Source of the DNA: Rhododendron vialii
Lineage: Eukaryota > Streptophyta > Magnoliopsida > Ericales > Ericaceae
Assembly (NCBI RefSeq): GCF_030253575.1
Contig: NC_080563.1
Location: 33,031,001 to 33,095,000, forward strand
Length of the DNA: 64,000 bases
Reading direction: 5' to 3'
In this document: positions 39,173-50,357 of the stretch, piece after piece
How the letters are laid out: every line of letters begins with the position of its first letter
How positions within the stretch are numbered: position 1 is the stretch's first letter
Program-made: the position numbers and the translations under genes
Notes under the pieces: generated by a model
What the model was told of the DNA's origin: nothing
Seen by the model: only the letters and a program-made list of their open reading frames with translations
Database searches by the model: none

Positions 39173-39650
39173 CGAGAAGAGAATTAACTTTTTAACCATA
39201 AAGTAGATAGTTTTACTAAAAGTAACAATCTTCCCGAGAAGATGTTCAAAAACATGCGTGCAGTCTACACCATTGTGGAGAGAGAGAGAGTGATTGAAGC
39301 AGGAATTAGACCCAAAGGCCAATATTGGGAAGGAATTCTTTGGCTAATAAAGATTCAAGAATTATGAAAGGCACGCGGTCATTTAGGAAAATTTTGGCCA
39401 AATTGAGCAGTTCACAGAAAATTGCTCAATTCACCAGAATCAGTACAACTCAGTATATATATATAACAATTCAGTCATCAACACGTGGTGTCTAATGCAT
39501 AGTCTCACTCTCACTTCAGGATTTTTGAATCTCCGAATATTCTAACTGTCTTGGGACTTCTTCTAAATGTATCATAACTTTTCACAAAAGGTTTCCAGCT
39601 AAAAAACGTAGAAAAATAACAATGAACAAATGTTGTCCACAGTTCATGAG

Positions 39651-40722
39651 AGGACGCGGACATTAACCTAACCAAACCAAACCAAGCCTTATGTCCCAAT
39701 CACTTGGGGTCGGCTACATGAATCATTTTCCTCCATTGAGCTCTGTCAAGGGCCACTTGCTCACACAAACCCATTATACCCATATCTTTGCGCACAACAG
39801 CATCTAATGTCAATTTAGGTCTACCCCTCCCCGTATGAATGCTACCCAAAGTTATCTTATCTGCTCTCTTAACTACTGCATCTCCTGGTCTACGGTAGAC
39901 ATATCCAAACCACCTTAGCCTATTTTCCCTCAATTTCTCCTCTATAGGTGCTATACGTACCATCTCACGAACCGTTTCATTTCTAATCCTGTCTCGTCTA
40001 GTTAGACCACACATCCACCTCAACATTCTCATTTCCACTACACTCATCTTGCTCACATGTTGTTTCTTAATAGGCCAACATTCTGTCCCGTAAAGCATCG
40101 CTGATCTTATGGCAGTTTCATAGAATTTTCCCTTCAATTTTGTGGGTACCCTCTTGTCATATAGTACACCAGTTGCACTCCTCCACTTAAGCCACCTCAC
40201 ATCATCGGCAATCTCTCTATCTCTACTAATAATTGAGCCTAAATACCTAAAATGATCACTCTTTGGTATCTCCTGGTCTTGGATCATCACTCTTCTTTCA
40301 TGCGCACTGCCGGTACCACTAAACTTGCACTCCATATACTCATTTTCACTCTTACTTATCCGAAAACCCTTTGACTCTAATGCTTCCCTCCAAATTTCTA
40401 GTTTCATATTAATACCTCTAGCGGTTTCATCTACGAGGACAATGTCATCTGCAAACATCATACACCATGGGATATCCTCCTGAAATTGTCTAGTTAATTC
40501 ATCCATAACCAAGGCAAAGAGGTACGGGCTCAAGGCTAACCCTTGATGCAATCCTACAGTGATTGGAAATTCACTCGTTTTCCCTACTGGTGATCTAATG
40601 GTAGTGACGGCACCTTCATACATGTCTCTAATCACCTCGATATACCCTTTGGACACTCCCTTTCTCTCCAGAACCCACCATATGATGTTTCTAGGCACCC
40701 TATCTCTAGGACGCGGACATTA
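39651..40722 (-). mobile_element. 5'-truncated RTE-clade LINE with 15-bp target duplication
   Basis: The insertion (39666-40707) is bounded by a perfect 15-bp direct repeat, AGGACGCGGACATTA (39651-39665 and 40708-40722). Its minus-strand 3' end shows the RTE-type tail of short TTGGTTTGG/TTAGG units just before the duplication. Only the last third of the ORF is present, as expected from incomplete reverse transcription. Confidence 0.92.
39700..40698 (-). pseudogene. RTE-type reverse transcriptase, C-terminal 332 codons
   Basis: Open throughout but lacking the endonuclease and the RT N-terminal part. Visible are GVSKGYIEVIRDMYEGAVTT, the B-motif region with GLHQGLALSPYLFALVMDEL, the catalytic FADDIVLVDE, the FRYLGSIISRD region, MLYGTECWPIKKQH and the terminal RLRWFGYVYRRP..HTGRGRPK..MIHVADPK that marks plant RTE elements. 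Compared with the family pattern a few residues appear missing before WLKWRS and the B-motif serine is Leu. The frame is intact because the insertion is fairly young, not because it is expressed. Confidence 0.88.
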
Positions 40723-43700
40723 TAATGAAAAAAATAATATCCTAGACAAAGATAGTAAAAATGAAAGGATGAACTACCCTTGTATCAAGGGTTCCATTAT
40801 TGTTGATAGAAATGGAGGTGTTTGATCTCTCATTCCATTGCCAAGTTCATCTGATGATTGTTGTTGCACAGCATTCTATGAGAAGTTTACACACATAAGA
40901 AGGCTAAGGCCTGGAGAAACCCACCACATAGCAAGAACCAAATGCCTGCTCTCATTTTCAAACATGCATTCTCACTTTTGACAGCCCAAGCATTTTTCCA
41001 CAACAACGGCCCCTGTAGATAGCCAAATTACAATTTAGAGGAACTATGTTTTGGGCCTTCGTTATGCTGCGGTAAGGTTTACATCTAGGAATTCCATGGT
41101 GGATTGAAAGGCGCTTTGATGTTATTAGCTTATTAATTTATTATACATTCACTTGCAATAAAAACCTTGATAAGTACAGCAAAAAGACTGCATAACAATC
41201 AAATTTCTGTAAGAATACTAGTTTTCCCAAATACATAGGTTCCATTAATAATTCATACTTTAGTGAGAGGAACTTTTCCTTCAAATATAATCTTCAGGCC
41301 GTCTTTATGTTGCAATGATGCATATTGGTGTTAAAAGTTTATCAATTATAGATATTGTCAAGGGAATGCAATATAAGGTTTTGAACACGGATGGTATCGC
41401 ATTTTTTGCCAAACCACAAGGCAACATAACCAAAGCAAAAGCAGAAAACTACCAGACCTACTAAATTCGTAAGGCTCTGAATCACTTGATCAGCAGAGAA
41501 GAGGGAAGTTCTAGCTGTAATGCTTTAGCCTTCCACTTATCACTTGCATTTACGAATGATGTAGGATTTTCAAATATTTGAACGTCACCTTAAATCATAC
41601 TACCGGCACGCTCTTAACAAGGTATGTGACCAGTGACCACTAATCCAGCAGCTGTATAGCCATTCGTTACAGTCTTCCTTAAATGGATGCTGCCTTTGCC
41701 TGGAAAAAAACCAAGAAAAGTAAGGACCTCATGCATTCATATGCACTCATAACTGCAAACTATCCTTGATAAGATACTACAAAGTAAGATAAAAGGACAG
41801 GTTCCAACTTCCAACGGGCATAATGAGAGAAAAATTCAAATCACACCTTAAGGATACTTTTCAGTTACCACAGTAGTACAAACATGTTTTCTCTCTCGGT
41901 TGCAACATAAAGGCTAAAATATCAATATAAATTGGAGATTTTTCATCAATCAACAATTGTTTCTATGTAAACAAGCGTTTGTGCCCGTTCAATGCACGGG
42001 ACAAACAAAAATTGTGTGGGCTCAACAATTTGTAGTGGGAACCACACAAATGTGTGGTGGAAAGAGTTGGGCCACCGCGTGGCAATCCGCTTGAGGCATT
42101 AGAATAATTTTCCCCCAATTCCCCTAAAATCTCTCTCTCTCCAAATTTTAAAAAATTAAAAGAAAACCAAAAATCTAGAAAATAGGATTGAGGTTTGGAT
42201 GCTTTTAAAAACAAAACACATTCTCTCTCTCCAAATTTTAAAAAATTAAAAGAAAACCAAAAATCTAGAAAATTAGGATTGAGGTTTGGATGTTTTAAAA
42301 AACAAAACACATTTGCTTGTTACATTGATTGACATCAAGGAAACAGGAAAAGAGTATATATTGATGTAAATATAATCGATACTACATTTTCTTGTCTTAC
42401 AAGCTCTCTTCTTAGTAGCTCTTCTTTGTTTATTCAAAATGGACGTATATTAGAATTTCCATCCTATTTGGGAATGCCATTTTGACTCGATGGGAGCAGG
42501 AGTGTGGAGCGGTCTCCCAACATAAGGTTCCTGCAACAAAGCTACTTAAAAGAAATAAAATTGCATGTAAACGAGCAACTATATCTAATAGAAACCTAGA
42601 ACTGGAAAATCACAAGAGGTTAAGAACTATAATTCATTCATTGGTGTGTTTATAAATCTTTCAGAGCCCACAAGAAGTTATTCATAAAATACAGGAGGGA
42701 AGCAAGCAGCATGTACGAGTGACCAAATGACTACACACTACAAAAGAACAAAAGCCAAGGGATGTAATAAAAAGGAATAAGGAGAAACTTAAACAAAAAG
42801 AGAACAGAAATGAGAAACCCAGCTTATTTCAGTCCATGCCTTTTTCCCTACCATCAGATTATTTTCTATTATCTTCACTACACATAGCCAAGTTTCGAAC
42901 ATTATTCTCGTTCTGAATAAATCTAAACTATCTTAGTCAAGCTTATGAAATAAGCATTAATTTCCATTTAAGGCAACTGGGTGAAGAAACGTTGACTTAT
43001 TTAGAAGAAGTGAGGCTGCACCTAGAGAAAACACTTGCTGCAAAGGGGACCAACTTCAACATTGCTTTCTTCAACATAATTCTAGCAGATAATACTTCCT
43101 CCTCCATGTGGTAGTACCACTTTACAACCTGTATCACAGCATGGAATATACATTACCCGAAGATCGCAGGTAAGATCTAAACAACAGAATATTCTTAAAA
43201 ACCAGTCAAAAGCATGGGTAAGGACACGACAAAACACATTTCTGAAGAACAGAAGAACCAATGGAGAAACAGAAAACTTATTAAATGAATCAAAGGCGTT
43301 CACCTGGACAAAACCCACCCAGTAAACAGCAAAGTCAAGTGACTTTTGGTATTAACCAGATGTAACAGTATTTATCGTCCTAACAAGACATGAATTTTTG
43401 TTTTAATCATTTCTTTGCACCCGTGCAAAGGTGAATTCCAGAGGCACTAAAACAAGAGAAACTACTTTCCTACCTTTTTTCCAAATCTTGTTCTTTTTCT
43501 CCTTTCAGTTGGGGGCGGAGAGGGCAGAAAATGCACAATTTCTTTCCCCTGGTAAGTAAAGGGAAGAATATGGGTAAATGCACAAGTAAATTGTAGAAAA
43601 AATTACAATCTAGTAGAAATTCTGAGACCAACTGAGGGATGAGGCGCCTGCATAGCAGGAGTTCACCACATACCCATAAGCTAAAAGATTTTCTGCCTAG

Positions 43701-44220
43701 AACCAGACAAAGATCAAAATATGTACTGCAAAGGCTGTTTGCCTTGTCAATAGTACCTAGTTTATCTAGCTACTGACAATTCTTGTACATTTGTCAGAGA
43801 AAATCCTTTTCCAGTCATAGCGTCTTTTCAAGATGCACTCCAAACTAATTTAGCATCCCAGGTGATTCACATAATAAAGCACCCATGGTACAGCTATGGG
43901 GCCATTTTATGTTTACAAACAAACATGAGACTTTCTTCTCATCCAGCTCTTCCACATGAAAGTATCAAAAAAGTATTTACTTACCGAACTCTCTTCGAAT
44001 GCATATCCAAAATGCAACAAGTGGAACGATGTCCGTGTTCGAAGAGTGGTAGGTCAAGACAAGTTTTCAGTAGGCTCTAATCCAACCTAGAGGGGGGGGG
44101 AAGGAACCAACTATGGACCATGGTTAAGAAGGATTTGGACCTAAAGCAACAAACAACACGTGGCAGGAAATGTAGACAAATGAAAGGCATCAGAGAAAAG
44201 TTTGACAAACAACTTACTTG
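40723..44220. other. Gene-poor interval between the RTE insertion and the PPR gene
   Basis: About 3.5 kb without a convincing gene on either strand. It contains the 90-bp tandem duplication at 42130-42313 and a 10-G run near 44091. No continuation of the PPR reading frame was found here. Confidence 0.5.
42130..42313. repeat. Tandem duplication, two units of about 90 bp
   Basis: The stretch CTCTCTCTCCAAATTTTAAA through GGTTTGGATG and AACAAAACACATT occurs twice in tandem (offset 90 bp) with only a few differences. Confidence 0.9.
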
Positions 44221-44273
44221 TGCTTAGCTTCCAAATATCCATCACTCAATGTCGTATAAGATATTCCATCAAG

Positions 44274-44963
44274 TCAATAATCCAGCTCCTTCATCTTCTC
44301 CAAAATCTCCTCTACTTCAGTAATTTTCCCCATTTTGCATAATCCATTAACGATCGTTTTGAATACTATCCTAGTCGCAAAGCCTCTAGCTAAAACATGT
44401 TTCCATAACATTAAAGCACCTTCAGAGTTCTCCATCTTCAGAAACACATCCAATATAATACCATAGCTTACCTCATTTAGAGCCACACCTCTTTTCAGCA
44501 GCAAATGCCAAAGCTGCAGAGCATCAGCAAATGCACCTCTTCGAGATAAACCTTTTAGGAGGGTATTATATGTTACAACAGATGGTTCAATACGTTCTTC
44601 TATCATTTTGTCACAAATACTAAAAGCCTCGGTTGTCTGGCCTTCTCTACAATAACCGTCAAGAAGAGTATTGTAAGTATAAGAATCGGGCTTTAACTTC
44701 CAAATGGACATACTCATCACCAGTCCTTCTGCCTCGTGAACTTGACCTAGTTTGCAGTACCCGTTGATAATGGAATTGCAAATGAACAAATTCATCTCCA
44801 GTCCCAATCCCAGCATCTCATCCTTCATCCTCAAGGCCTCATTCATTCTACCATTTCGACAGTATGCATCAATTAAAACACCATAAGCACGCTCATCCAT
44901 AGTAAACGATGGGACTTGTTTCATATCCTGAAGCACCTTCTCCGCCTCCTCCATCTTGCAAAC

Positions 44964-44999
<36 letters not shown>

Positions 45000-45890
45000 A
45001 GCATTCATTGAAACTCCTCTGTGTTCCATCAACTCCAACACTCCCTCAACCCCTCGTACATCCCCTAATTCGACATATCCATTGATCAAACAATGGTACG
45101 TCACTACATTCGGTTCGAACCCCAAACCCTCCATTTCTTTCACAAGTTCAAAAGCTTTACCCACTCTCCCACACCGACAACACGCATCCACCATTATCGT
45201 AAATGTACATGCATCAGGAACAATCCCAACCCTAACCATCTGATCATAAACAACGAAAACAGTGTACAACTCACCATTCCTAACCAAACTACTAAGCAAA
45301 CTATTACAAGACTGTAAGCTCGGCACGCGTCCACTCTTACTCATCTCATCAAACACATGCAAGGCACACACCGTCAAACCCTTCTTCGCGTAAACCTTCA
45401 TGATCATATCGAAAACAGTCGGCGAGAACGAGAATTCTCTATAAACCCGAATTAGTTCACCCCAAACTACCAAACCAAGTTTCTTGTTCTTAACAAATCC
45501 AACAAGCTCGTTCAAGTAAACCCTAGTTTCGTCAAACATTCGGCCCCTCGACAGTATATGGACTATCTTGCAGTATGATTTTATATCCGGTCTGTACTTT
45601 TGCTGTTTGGAAGCTAATTTAAAGAGCTCTAAACAGGCGTTAGGGTTCAACCTGAGTTTTACGAGGACGGCGTCGACAACGTCGTCCGAGAAGTCGAAGG
45701 AGAGGTTGGGTATGGCGTCGTGGCGGCGGAGGACCAGGAGGCGGCAGATCCGGTCGACGAGGTCGGGCCGGGTCAGCTTGTACTCGTGTCGGGGTTTCCA
45801 TTGGGAGAGGGGCGGTGATGTGTGGATTGATTGGTGGGTGAAGAAGAATGAGAGGGTTTTTGTTGAATTGATCGTTGTGGATTTCCTCAT
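44274..45890 (-). CDS. P-type pentatricopeptide-repeat protein, probably mitochondrial, C-terminally truncated (538 aa)
   Basis: An intronless frame starts at the ATG ending at 45890. Residues 1-35 are rich in Ser, Thr, basic and hydrophobic residues with almost no acidic ones (MRKSTTINSTKTLSFFF), typical of a mitochondrial targeting peptide. From about residue 125 there are successive 35-residue PPR motifs, visible as repeated VVTY..LINGY, AYGVLIDAYCRNGRM, SYTYNTLLDGYCREGQ and VVTYNTLLKGLSRRGA. There is no E/DYW extension, so this is a P-class RNA-binding factor for organellar transcripts. It resembles the Arabidopsis At1g19290 type, which by recall is about 900 aa. Here a TGA ends the frame in mid-repeat, and the codons after it still read as PPR (DGISYTTLSDGY) for 19 residues before TAA. 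It is either a short functional form or a recent pseudogene. Confidence 0.85.
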
Positions 45891-46429
45891 GGACTGAGAA
45901 CGGCGGCGTTTGGTTGGTCGGAAAGATTTTCGGGTATTTCGCCGGAGAGCTCTGGCGTTGCCCGGGAAATTTGAAAAAGATGTATTGGGCGGTGGCCTGC
46001 TGACCTGTTAAGATCAATATATCCCTCCCATGTTAGGGTATCTCCAATAAATGCTATTAGTTTTGATTATTCAAACGTCAAAATTTAGTAATCGATTAAG
46101 GAGTTGCTAAATTTGATTGTGCCAGTGTGAGCTATATTTTAGACCAACATTGCTAATATTAGTAATGTCATTGGAGACCCTTGCCAAATTTTCACCACGG
46201 TGGAATTTTTTTTCCTTTCTATAAACGAATATTCGGGTCAACTTGTACGCACTTCGACCAAATTCGAAAACTCTAAAGTTAATGGTCACCAAATCTTCGA
46301 CGGCCCCAAGATTCGAAAAGTTTAGCTTTCGTTGGATTCGAATTTGCGACTTCTTAAGGCGTTCACGATAAACATATTACAAGACTCGAATATTACAACC
46401 ATTCAAAAGTACCACCATCCAAAAATGAA

Positions 46430-47690
46430 ATGTTTTATTTAGCTAATTTCCACCACAAGGAACATATTAAAAGAGTCAAAGATCACAACCACCAAAAAAA
46501 CTACATCCATTCGAAACTCATTCTTCCTCTTAATGACGCGCTCATAAGTGTCCAACAAGATCATTGCGGAGCTAATAATATGCATCAGATGATCGGACTG
46601 CAAGATTTTGGAAAGGAAGTTAGCGGACAATAAATTGAATGTTTGCACTCATGATACTTCAATTGCCTCTGCATCCTCGCAAGGAGTTGTTTTTTTTTTC
46701 TTTTCGTGTGGTTGAGAAATGATTCAGACCACAGTTGCTCATTTTAGGGTACCTACAATCCGCAATAGTACCCTTTGTTGTATTAATGCCTGTTGATGAC
46801 ATAATGGGCACTTGGGCAGGAGGTGCACGAATGACACGATGATCAACAAAAGAGAGGAGATTGATTAAGCACGTTGATATTGTTGAATGACCCGGGCATG
46901 CCAAAGAAAGCATGCCAAATCTACAAACTCATACGAGGCAACTACTTCAAGTATAATGGTGGGTTTTCGACTTATTCAATGTAGAAGCCATGGTAAGCAG
47001 TTGGATATTTCTTCCACTTCAATATGCTCTGAACCAGCTAAACAAAAGGTATTACGGCACGGAGAATTGATGTTCACTGTTTGGCGTGGTTGATAAAGGT
47101 ACCTTCGCGAGTTATATCAGAGAACCCACATCGTCTTCCCACATGTAGGAGCTTGGCAATGTCTGCTTCATTTGTAGATCTCAAGTACTCTGCTTCGAAA
47201 AATTGGACGACTCATCTTCAAAAAAAATTTGGAGATTCTATTGCTTTAATTTTGCGATTTTGACATACTTGTCGATGCAATTAGCAGGCATCCTATATGT
47301 AAGCATCCACATTGTTTTAGTCATCTTTTGGATACCAGAAAGACGTGGAGCTCCCGTAGTATCATTCTGTTAAACGAAATACTCGTCTTGTTGTAGAAGG
47401 AGACTCAAGATCCACTTAAACAAGGGTTGAGGCATTCGAAAACATAGGTGAAATTTTTTTAAGGATTTTGCACATAAGTAATCAGTATGGATTCAATCAT
47501 TGGTGGCAACTCTATCACAGGGTCGGGATCCAAGTTCGGCCATTTGTAGAACCAACGCAATCCCCCCTGTTGGTTACATTTGCTTCTTCTTCTTTTTTGT
47601 ATTGGTTGGCCATCATCATTTGCGCCATTGTATCTTCATCAGAGGTAGATCCGTTAAAATCTCCTTGCCACTGACTTGGTTATTTACAAC
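46430..47690 (-). pseudogene. PIF/Harbinger transposase (HARBI1/ALP1-like) pseudogene
   Basis: In shifting minus-strand frames, from the high coordinate down, one can read FRMPQPLFKWILSLLLQQDEYF, TTGAPRLSGIQKMTK.MWMLTYRMPA, STNEADIAKLLHVG, KYPTAYHGFY, KPTIILEVVASYEF, WHAFFGMPGSFNNINVLNQS, and a final LMHIISSAMILLDTYERV. Together these follow the order of plant HARBI1/ALP1-like transposases with the DDE core. Many stops and frameshifts break it, so it is dead. Confidence 0.75.
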
Positions 47691-47989
47691 GTGGAAGAGT
47701 ACCCCTTTTATAGGCATAAAAAGGTCCTCTGATTACATCATGGAGTCCTCCGCCTACATCATAGAACAATACAACCATAATTACAAGTTACTATTACTAG
47801 TCCATCTTCGTAGGACTTTCTCTTCCTATTACCTGCAAAACTTAACTACTGACTACTTTTACATTTATTACTTTACAGACTTTCACCCTCTCCGGAAAGA
47901 GGACAAATACTACCACACTTTATTCTTACAGTACACACCAATAATATGATACAACAACAAACAGTAAACACCAATAATTTTCGCTCTTG

Positions 47990-48472
47990 TCACTCTGGAT
48001 CATCTGAACTACTTTCTTCATCTCTGTCAGTCAAGTGATACTGGGTCAAAAGATAGCGAATATTTTGGCGCCATTCTTCCGGATAAGCATCATTGAATTT
48101 CCAGTTTGCAGACTCATAATGGAGGAGAGATGAGGGAACTTCCGCAGGTGTCAATCCATTGAGTGAGCACAGTGTTTGAGTCATGACCAGATAATTTCCA
48201 CTGTGGATCTCAATGCTCGGGGACTCTTGATATGCTGAAAGGAATATAGTGTGATACTCCTTTCTCCAAGTGATAGAACCATCAGGATTAGGAATACATC
48301 TGTTGTTGCGAGTTGTCCAAAAAGCAAATTGGAGATCTTCGTCTGGATCTATGGTGACTTGTCTGATCTTCTGTTGCCAGTAGGGTATGTTACCAAAGAG
48401 CAAGAGAAATTTCAGAAAGAAATCTTCTGATGGTTGAACTTGATTGAACGCCGCATGAGCCAGATAGACCAA
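47990..48472 (-). CDS. Unidentified ORF of about 160 codons inside the Harbinger remnant
   Basis: An open minus-strand frame with no good upstream ATG in frame: the frame opens at a TGA near 48510 and its first usable start is a TTG (48470-48472). The protein is rich in aromatic residues (FGNIPYWQQKIRQV, FAFWTTRNNRC, SANWKFNDAYPEEWRQNIRYLL) and ends in an acidic DRDEESSSDDPE tail. I do not recognise the family. Its position upstream of the transposase remnant in the same orientation would suit a second transposon ORF, but it lacks the Myb-like pattern expected of Harbinger ORF1. It may instead be an exon or a captured fragment. Confidence 0.35.
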   Translation of the reverse strand: MVYLAHAAFNQVQPSEDFFLKFLLLFGNIPYWQQKIRQVTIDPDEDLQFAFWTTRNNRCIPNPDGSITWRKEYHTIFLSAYQESPSIEIHSGNYLVMTQTLCSLNGLTPAEVPSSLLHYESANWKFNDAYPEEWRQNIRYLLTQYHLTDRDEESSSDDPE

Positions 48473-48570
48473 GACTGCTGATTTATTAAAACAGACGCTT
48501 GTTCATGACGATAGTTTTGAAAGAGAATATAGTGATGGTATTGTATATTGAGAAAGAGATTAAATTTTTT

Positions 48571-48970
48571 CCACCGGTGATGGAAAATCTCACTTTTCCA
48601 CCACTACTTTTTTCGGTTCTATCGTGTGTTTATTGTTGATCTAAATCGTTCATCTTGTAGACTCCACATAGTAGTGTATCCATGCAAAAAATAAACTTGA
48701 TCGGATATCGATAGGAGTATCAAAAATTAAATTTTGCTTTATAAAATGGATAGTTTATCTTTATTATTATTGACAGAAATCAGATTGTTCGTTCTATAAA
48801 CCAAAATTCAAACTTTGATATATCAATCGACTTCCGATTAAGCTGATTTTTTGCATGACAATACTATATTGTGAATCTTAAAATATAAACGGTTCATATC
48901 ACAACAATATACACTCGGTAGAGCCCATAATAGGCAGTGTTGGAAAAGTGGAATTTTTATATCGGCGGTG
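48571..48970. mobile_element. Foldback element nested in the Harbinger remnant
   Basis: The left arm CCACCGGTGATGGAAAATCT with CACTTTTCCACCACTA is the imperfect reverse complement of the right arm ending GGCGGTG. The interior holds a GGATATCGAT motif and ACTTCCGATTAAGCTGATTT, echoing the apex layout of the foldbacks at 27549 and 49248. Confidence 0.55.
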
Positions 48971-49247
48971 AATAAAATTTATTCTCATTGAGAAAATAGT
49001 GATGGTAGTGTCCAGAGAATGATGTCCTTATTTTTTATAGAAAAAGAGGTTGAGGATGGGATTGAAAATGTAGGTTTTTAAATTAGGATTGAGAAAGTAG
49101 GCAAAAATGAGATTGGAGGAAAACTTGGTTAATATTTGAAACTTTTTGGTTCTAAAATAAAACTAATCATTGGAGAGGGCTGCCAAATTTTGCCACGAAA
49201 CCCCTTTTGGTGCGAAATTACAACAAAGCTATGAGTACATTTTAGTC

Positions 49248-49592
49248 TATACATACCATGTACCTAGGAATTTGTGGAGCCCACCTCGGGTCTCACAAAA
49301 ATGATTCGAACAGCCTATTATATTTAAAACACTATTTTTATAAAGCCTTATAAAAAATCAGCTCAACCCGATATCGGTAAGGTTTTTTTTTTTTTTAATT
49401 TGTGGGGGAGAAACTATTTAACTATCCAGTTTTGCTCCTACAAATTCAGAAAAAATCCTTTGTGATATCGGATTGAGCTGATTTTTTACAGGACTACATA
49501 AAAAATTATTTTAAAAATAATGGACGGTTCGAATCATCTTTGTGAAACCCAAGGTGGGCTCCACAAAATCTATATGTATATGGTATGTACAC
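49248..49592. mobile_element. Foldback element, GATATCGGTAA-apex family (copy 2)
   Basis: The left arm (CATACCATGTACC, then TTTGTGGAGCCCACCTCGGG, then CCCGATATCGGTAAGG) pairs with the right arm (GATATCGGATTGAGCTGATT through CCAAGGTGGGCTCCACAAAA and ATGGTATG). Shared ends and apex link it with 27549-27900. Confidence 0.65.
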
Positions 49593-49635
49593 ATAACAGT
49601 ACGCCAGATTACAGAAACGAAAACATTGTTGCACA

Positions 49636-49814
49636 AATCTGTGCACAGATTTTTTGTGGGGCCCACTTTTAAGTCAAACACAAATGATCTAATTCATTCG
49701 TTAATTTTCAAATATGTTTTCGAGCGAGGCTGTAAAAAATCGCAATACTAGGATACATGTAAGTGCTTCATCCAATCTTGTAACTTTTCATTCAAAAGAA
49801 GTGAGACCAAAAAC
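49636..49814. mobile_element. Left part of a foldback interrupted by the Tekay insertion
   Basis: CACAGATTTTTTGTGGGGCC at about 49645 is the inverted partner of CAGGCCCCACAAAAAATGTG at 58425-58444, on the far side of the Tekay element. The retroelement therefore appears to have landed just inside the right terminus of an older foldback. Confidence 0.45.
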
Positions 49815-50357
49815 TGTAGAGACCCGTAAATTCATTTTATAATTTTATTGTTTTATAAATGGAAAAGTGATGGATTAATGAGAATATTGTAGTTGGGGGT
49901 CAAAGTGTAAGGAGTTGAAAGTTATGGGTGCTAGTGTAATTTGTGCATGTGTGTGCCGTGTATATGCCTGGGAAATTTTTTTCCCTTTTCACTTTTTTTT
50001 TCATCTCTCTCCCAGCTCTCTCTCGGCTCTCTCCCTCTCTCTTGCCCTCTCACCAAATTTCACTCCAATAACCCAAAACCCACTCAACACAACCTTCAAA
50101 CATTCATCCTCTACGCGTATTGTGGTCCGTATTTCACCGGTTGGAGCTCGGTGGAGTCGTATTGCTCTCGGTTTCGATTTTCGGAAGCTAGGGCTTGAAA
50201 TTCTTGTGGGTTTCGTTCTTCGGCCTCGAGGTAGGGATTCTACCTCTCAATATATGTAATAGAAGTGCTCTCCTTGCTTGAAATCGTGTCTATTGTTGTT
50301 GTTGTTGTTGTGGTTGGATTTCTTGAAATCTGCAGAAAATTTGCTCGAACACCCATT

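Larger units (their letters stand above)
46033..49185 (-). mobile_element. Decayed PIF/Harbinger DNA transposon
   Basis: The left end GGGTATCTCCAATAAATGCT with TATTAGTTTTGATTATT is mirrored by the right end (reverse complement GGCAGCCCTCTCCAATGATT, then AGTTTTATTTT). CTCCAAT ends are common in plant Harbinger elements. Inside, the minus strand carries transposase remnants and an unassigned ORF; another foldback is nested at about 48571-48970. TTA precedes the left end but the duplicate on the right is unclear. The left end lies about 145 bp from the PPR start codon. Confidence 0.6.

Noticed and set aside
43082..43318. Minus-strand ORF downstream of the PPR gene considered as its missing C terminus
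   Set aside because: The translation shows no PPR pattern.
45093..45897. Plus-strand ORFs over the PPR gene
   Set aside because: Antisense shadows of the PPR coding frame.
49915..50259. 114-codon ORF in the LTR, repeated at 56841-57185
   Set aside because: It is found in both LTRs only because the LTRs are copies. Low-complexity Ser/Leu composition and no recognisable domain.
50281..50330. CRISPR-like spacing of short repeats in the LTR
   Set aside because: The TTG run is a microsatellite and the dyads are hairpins within one LTR. There are no regular repeat-spacer units, and the DNA is from a plant nucleus.
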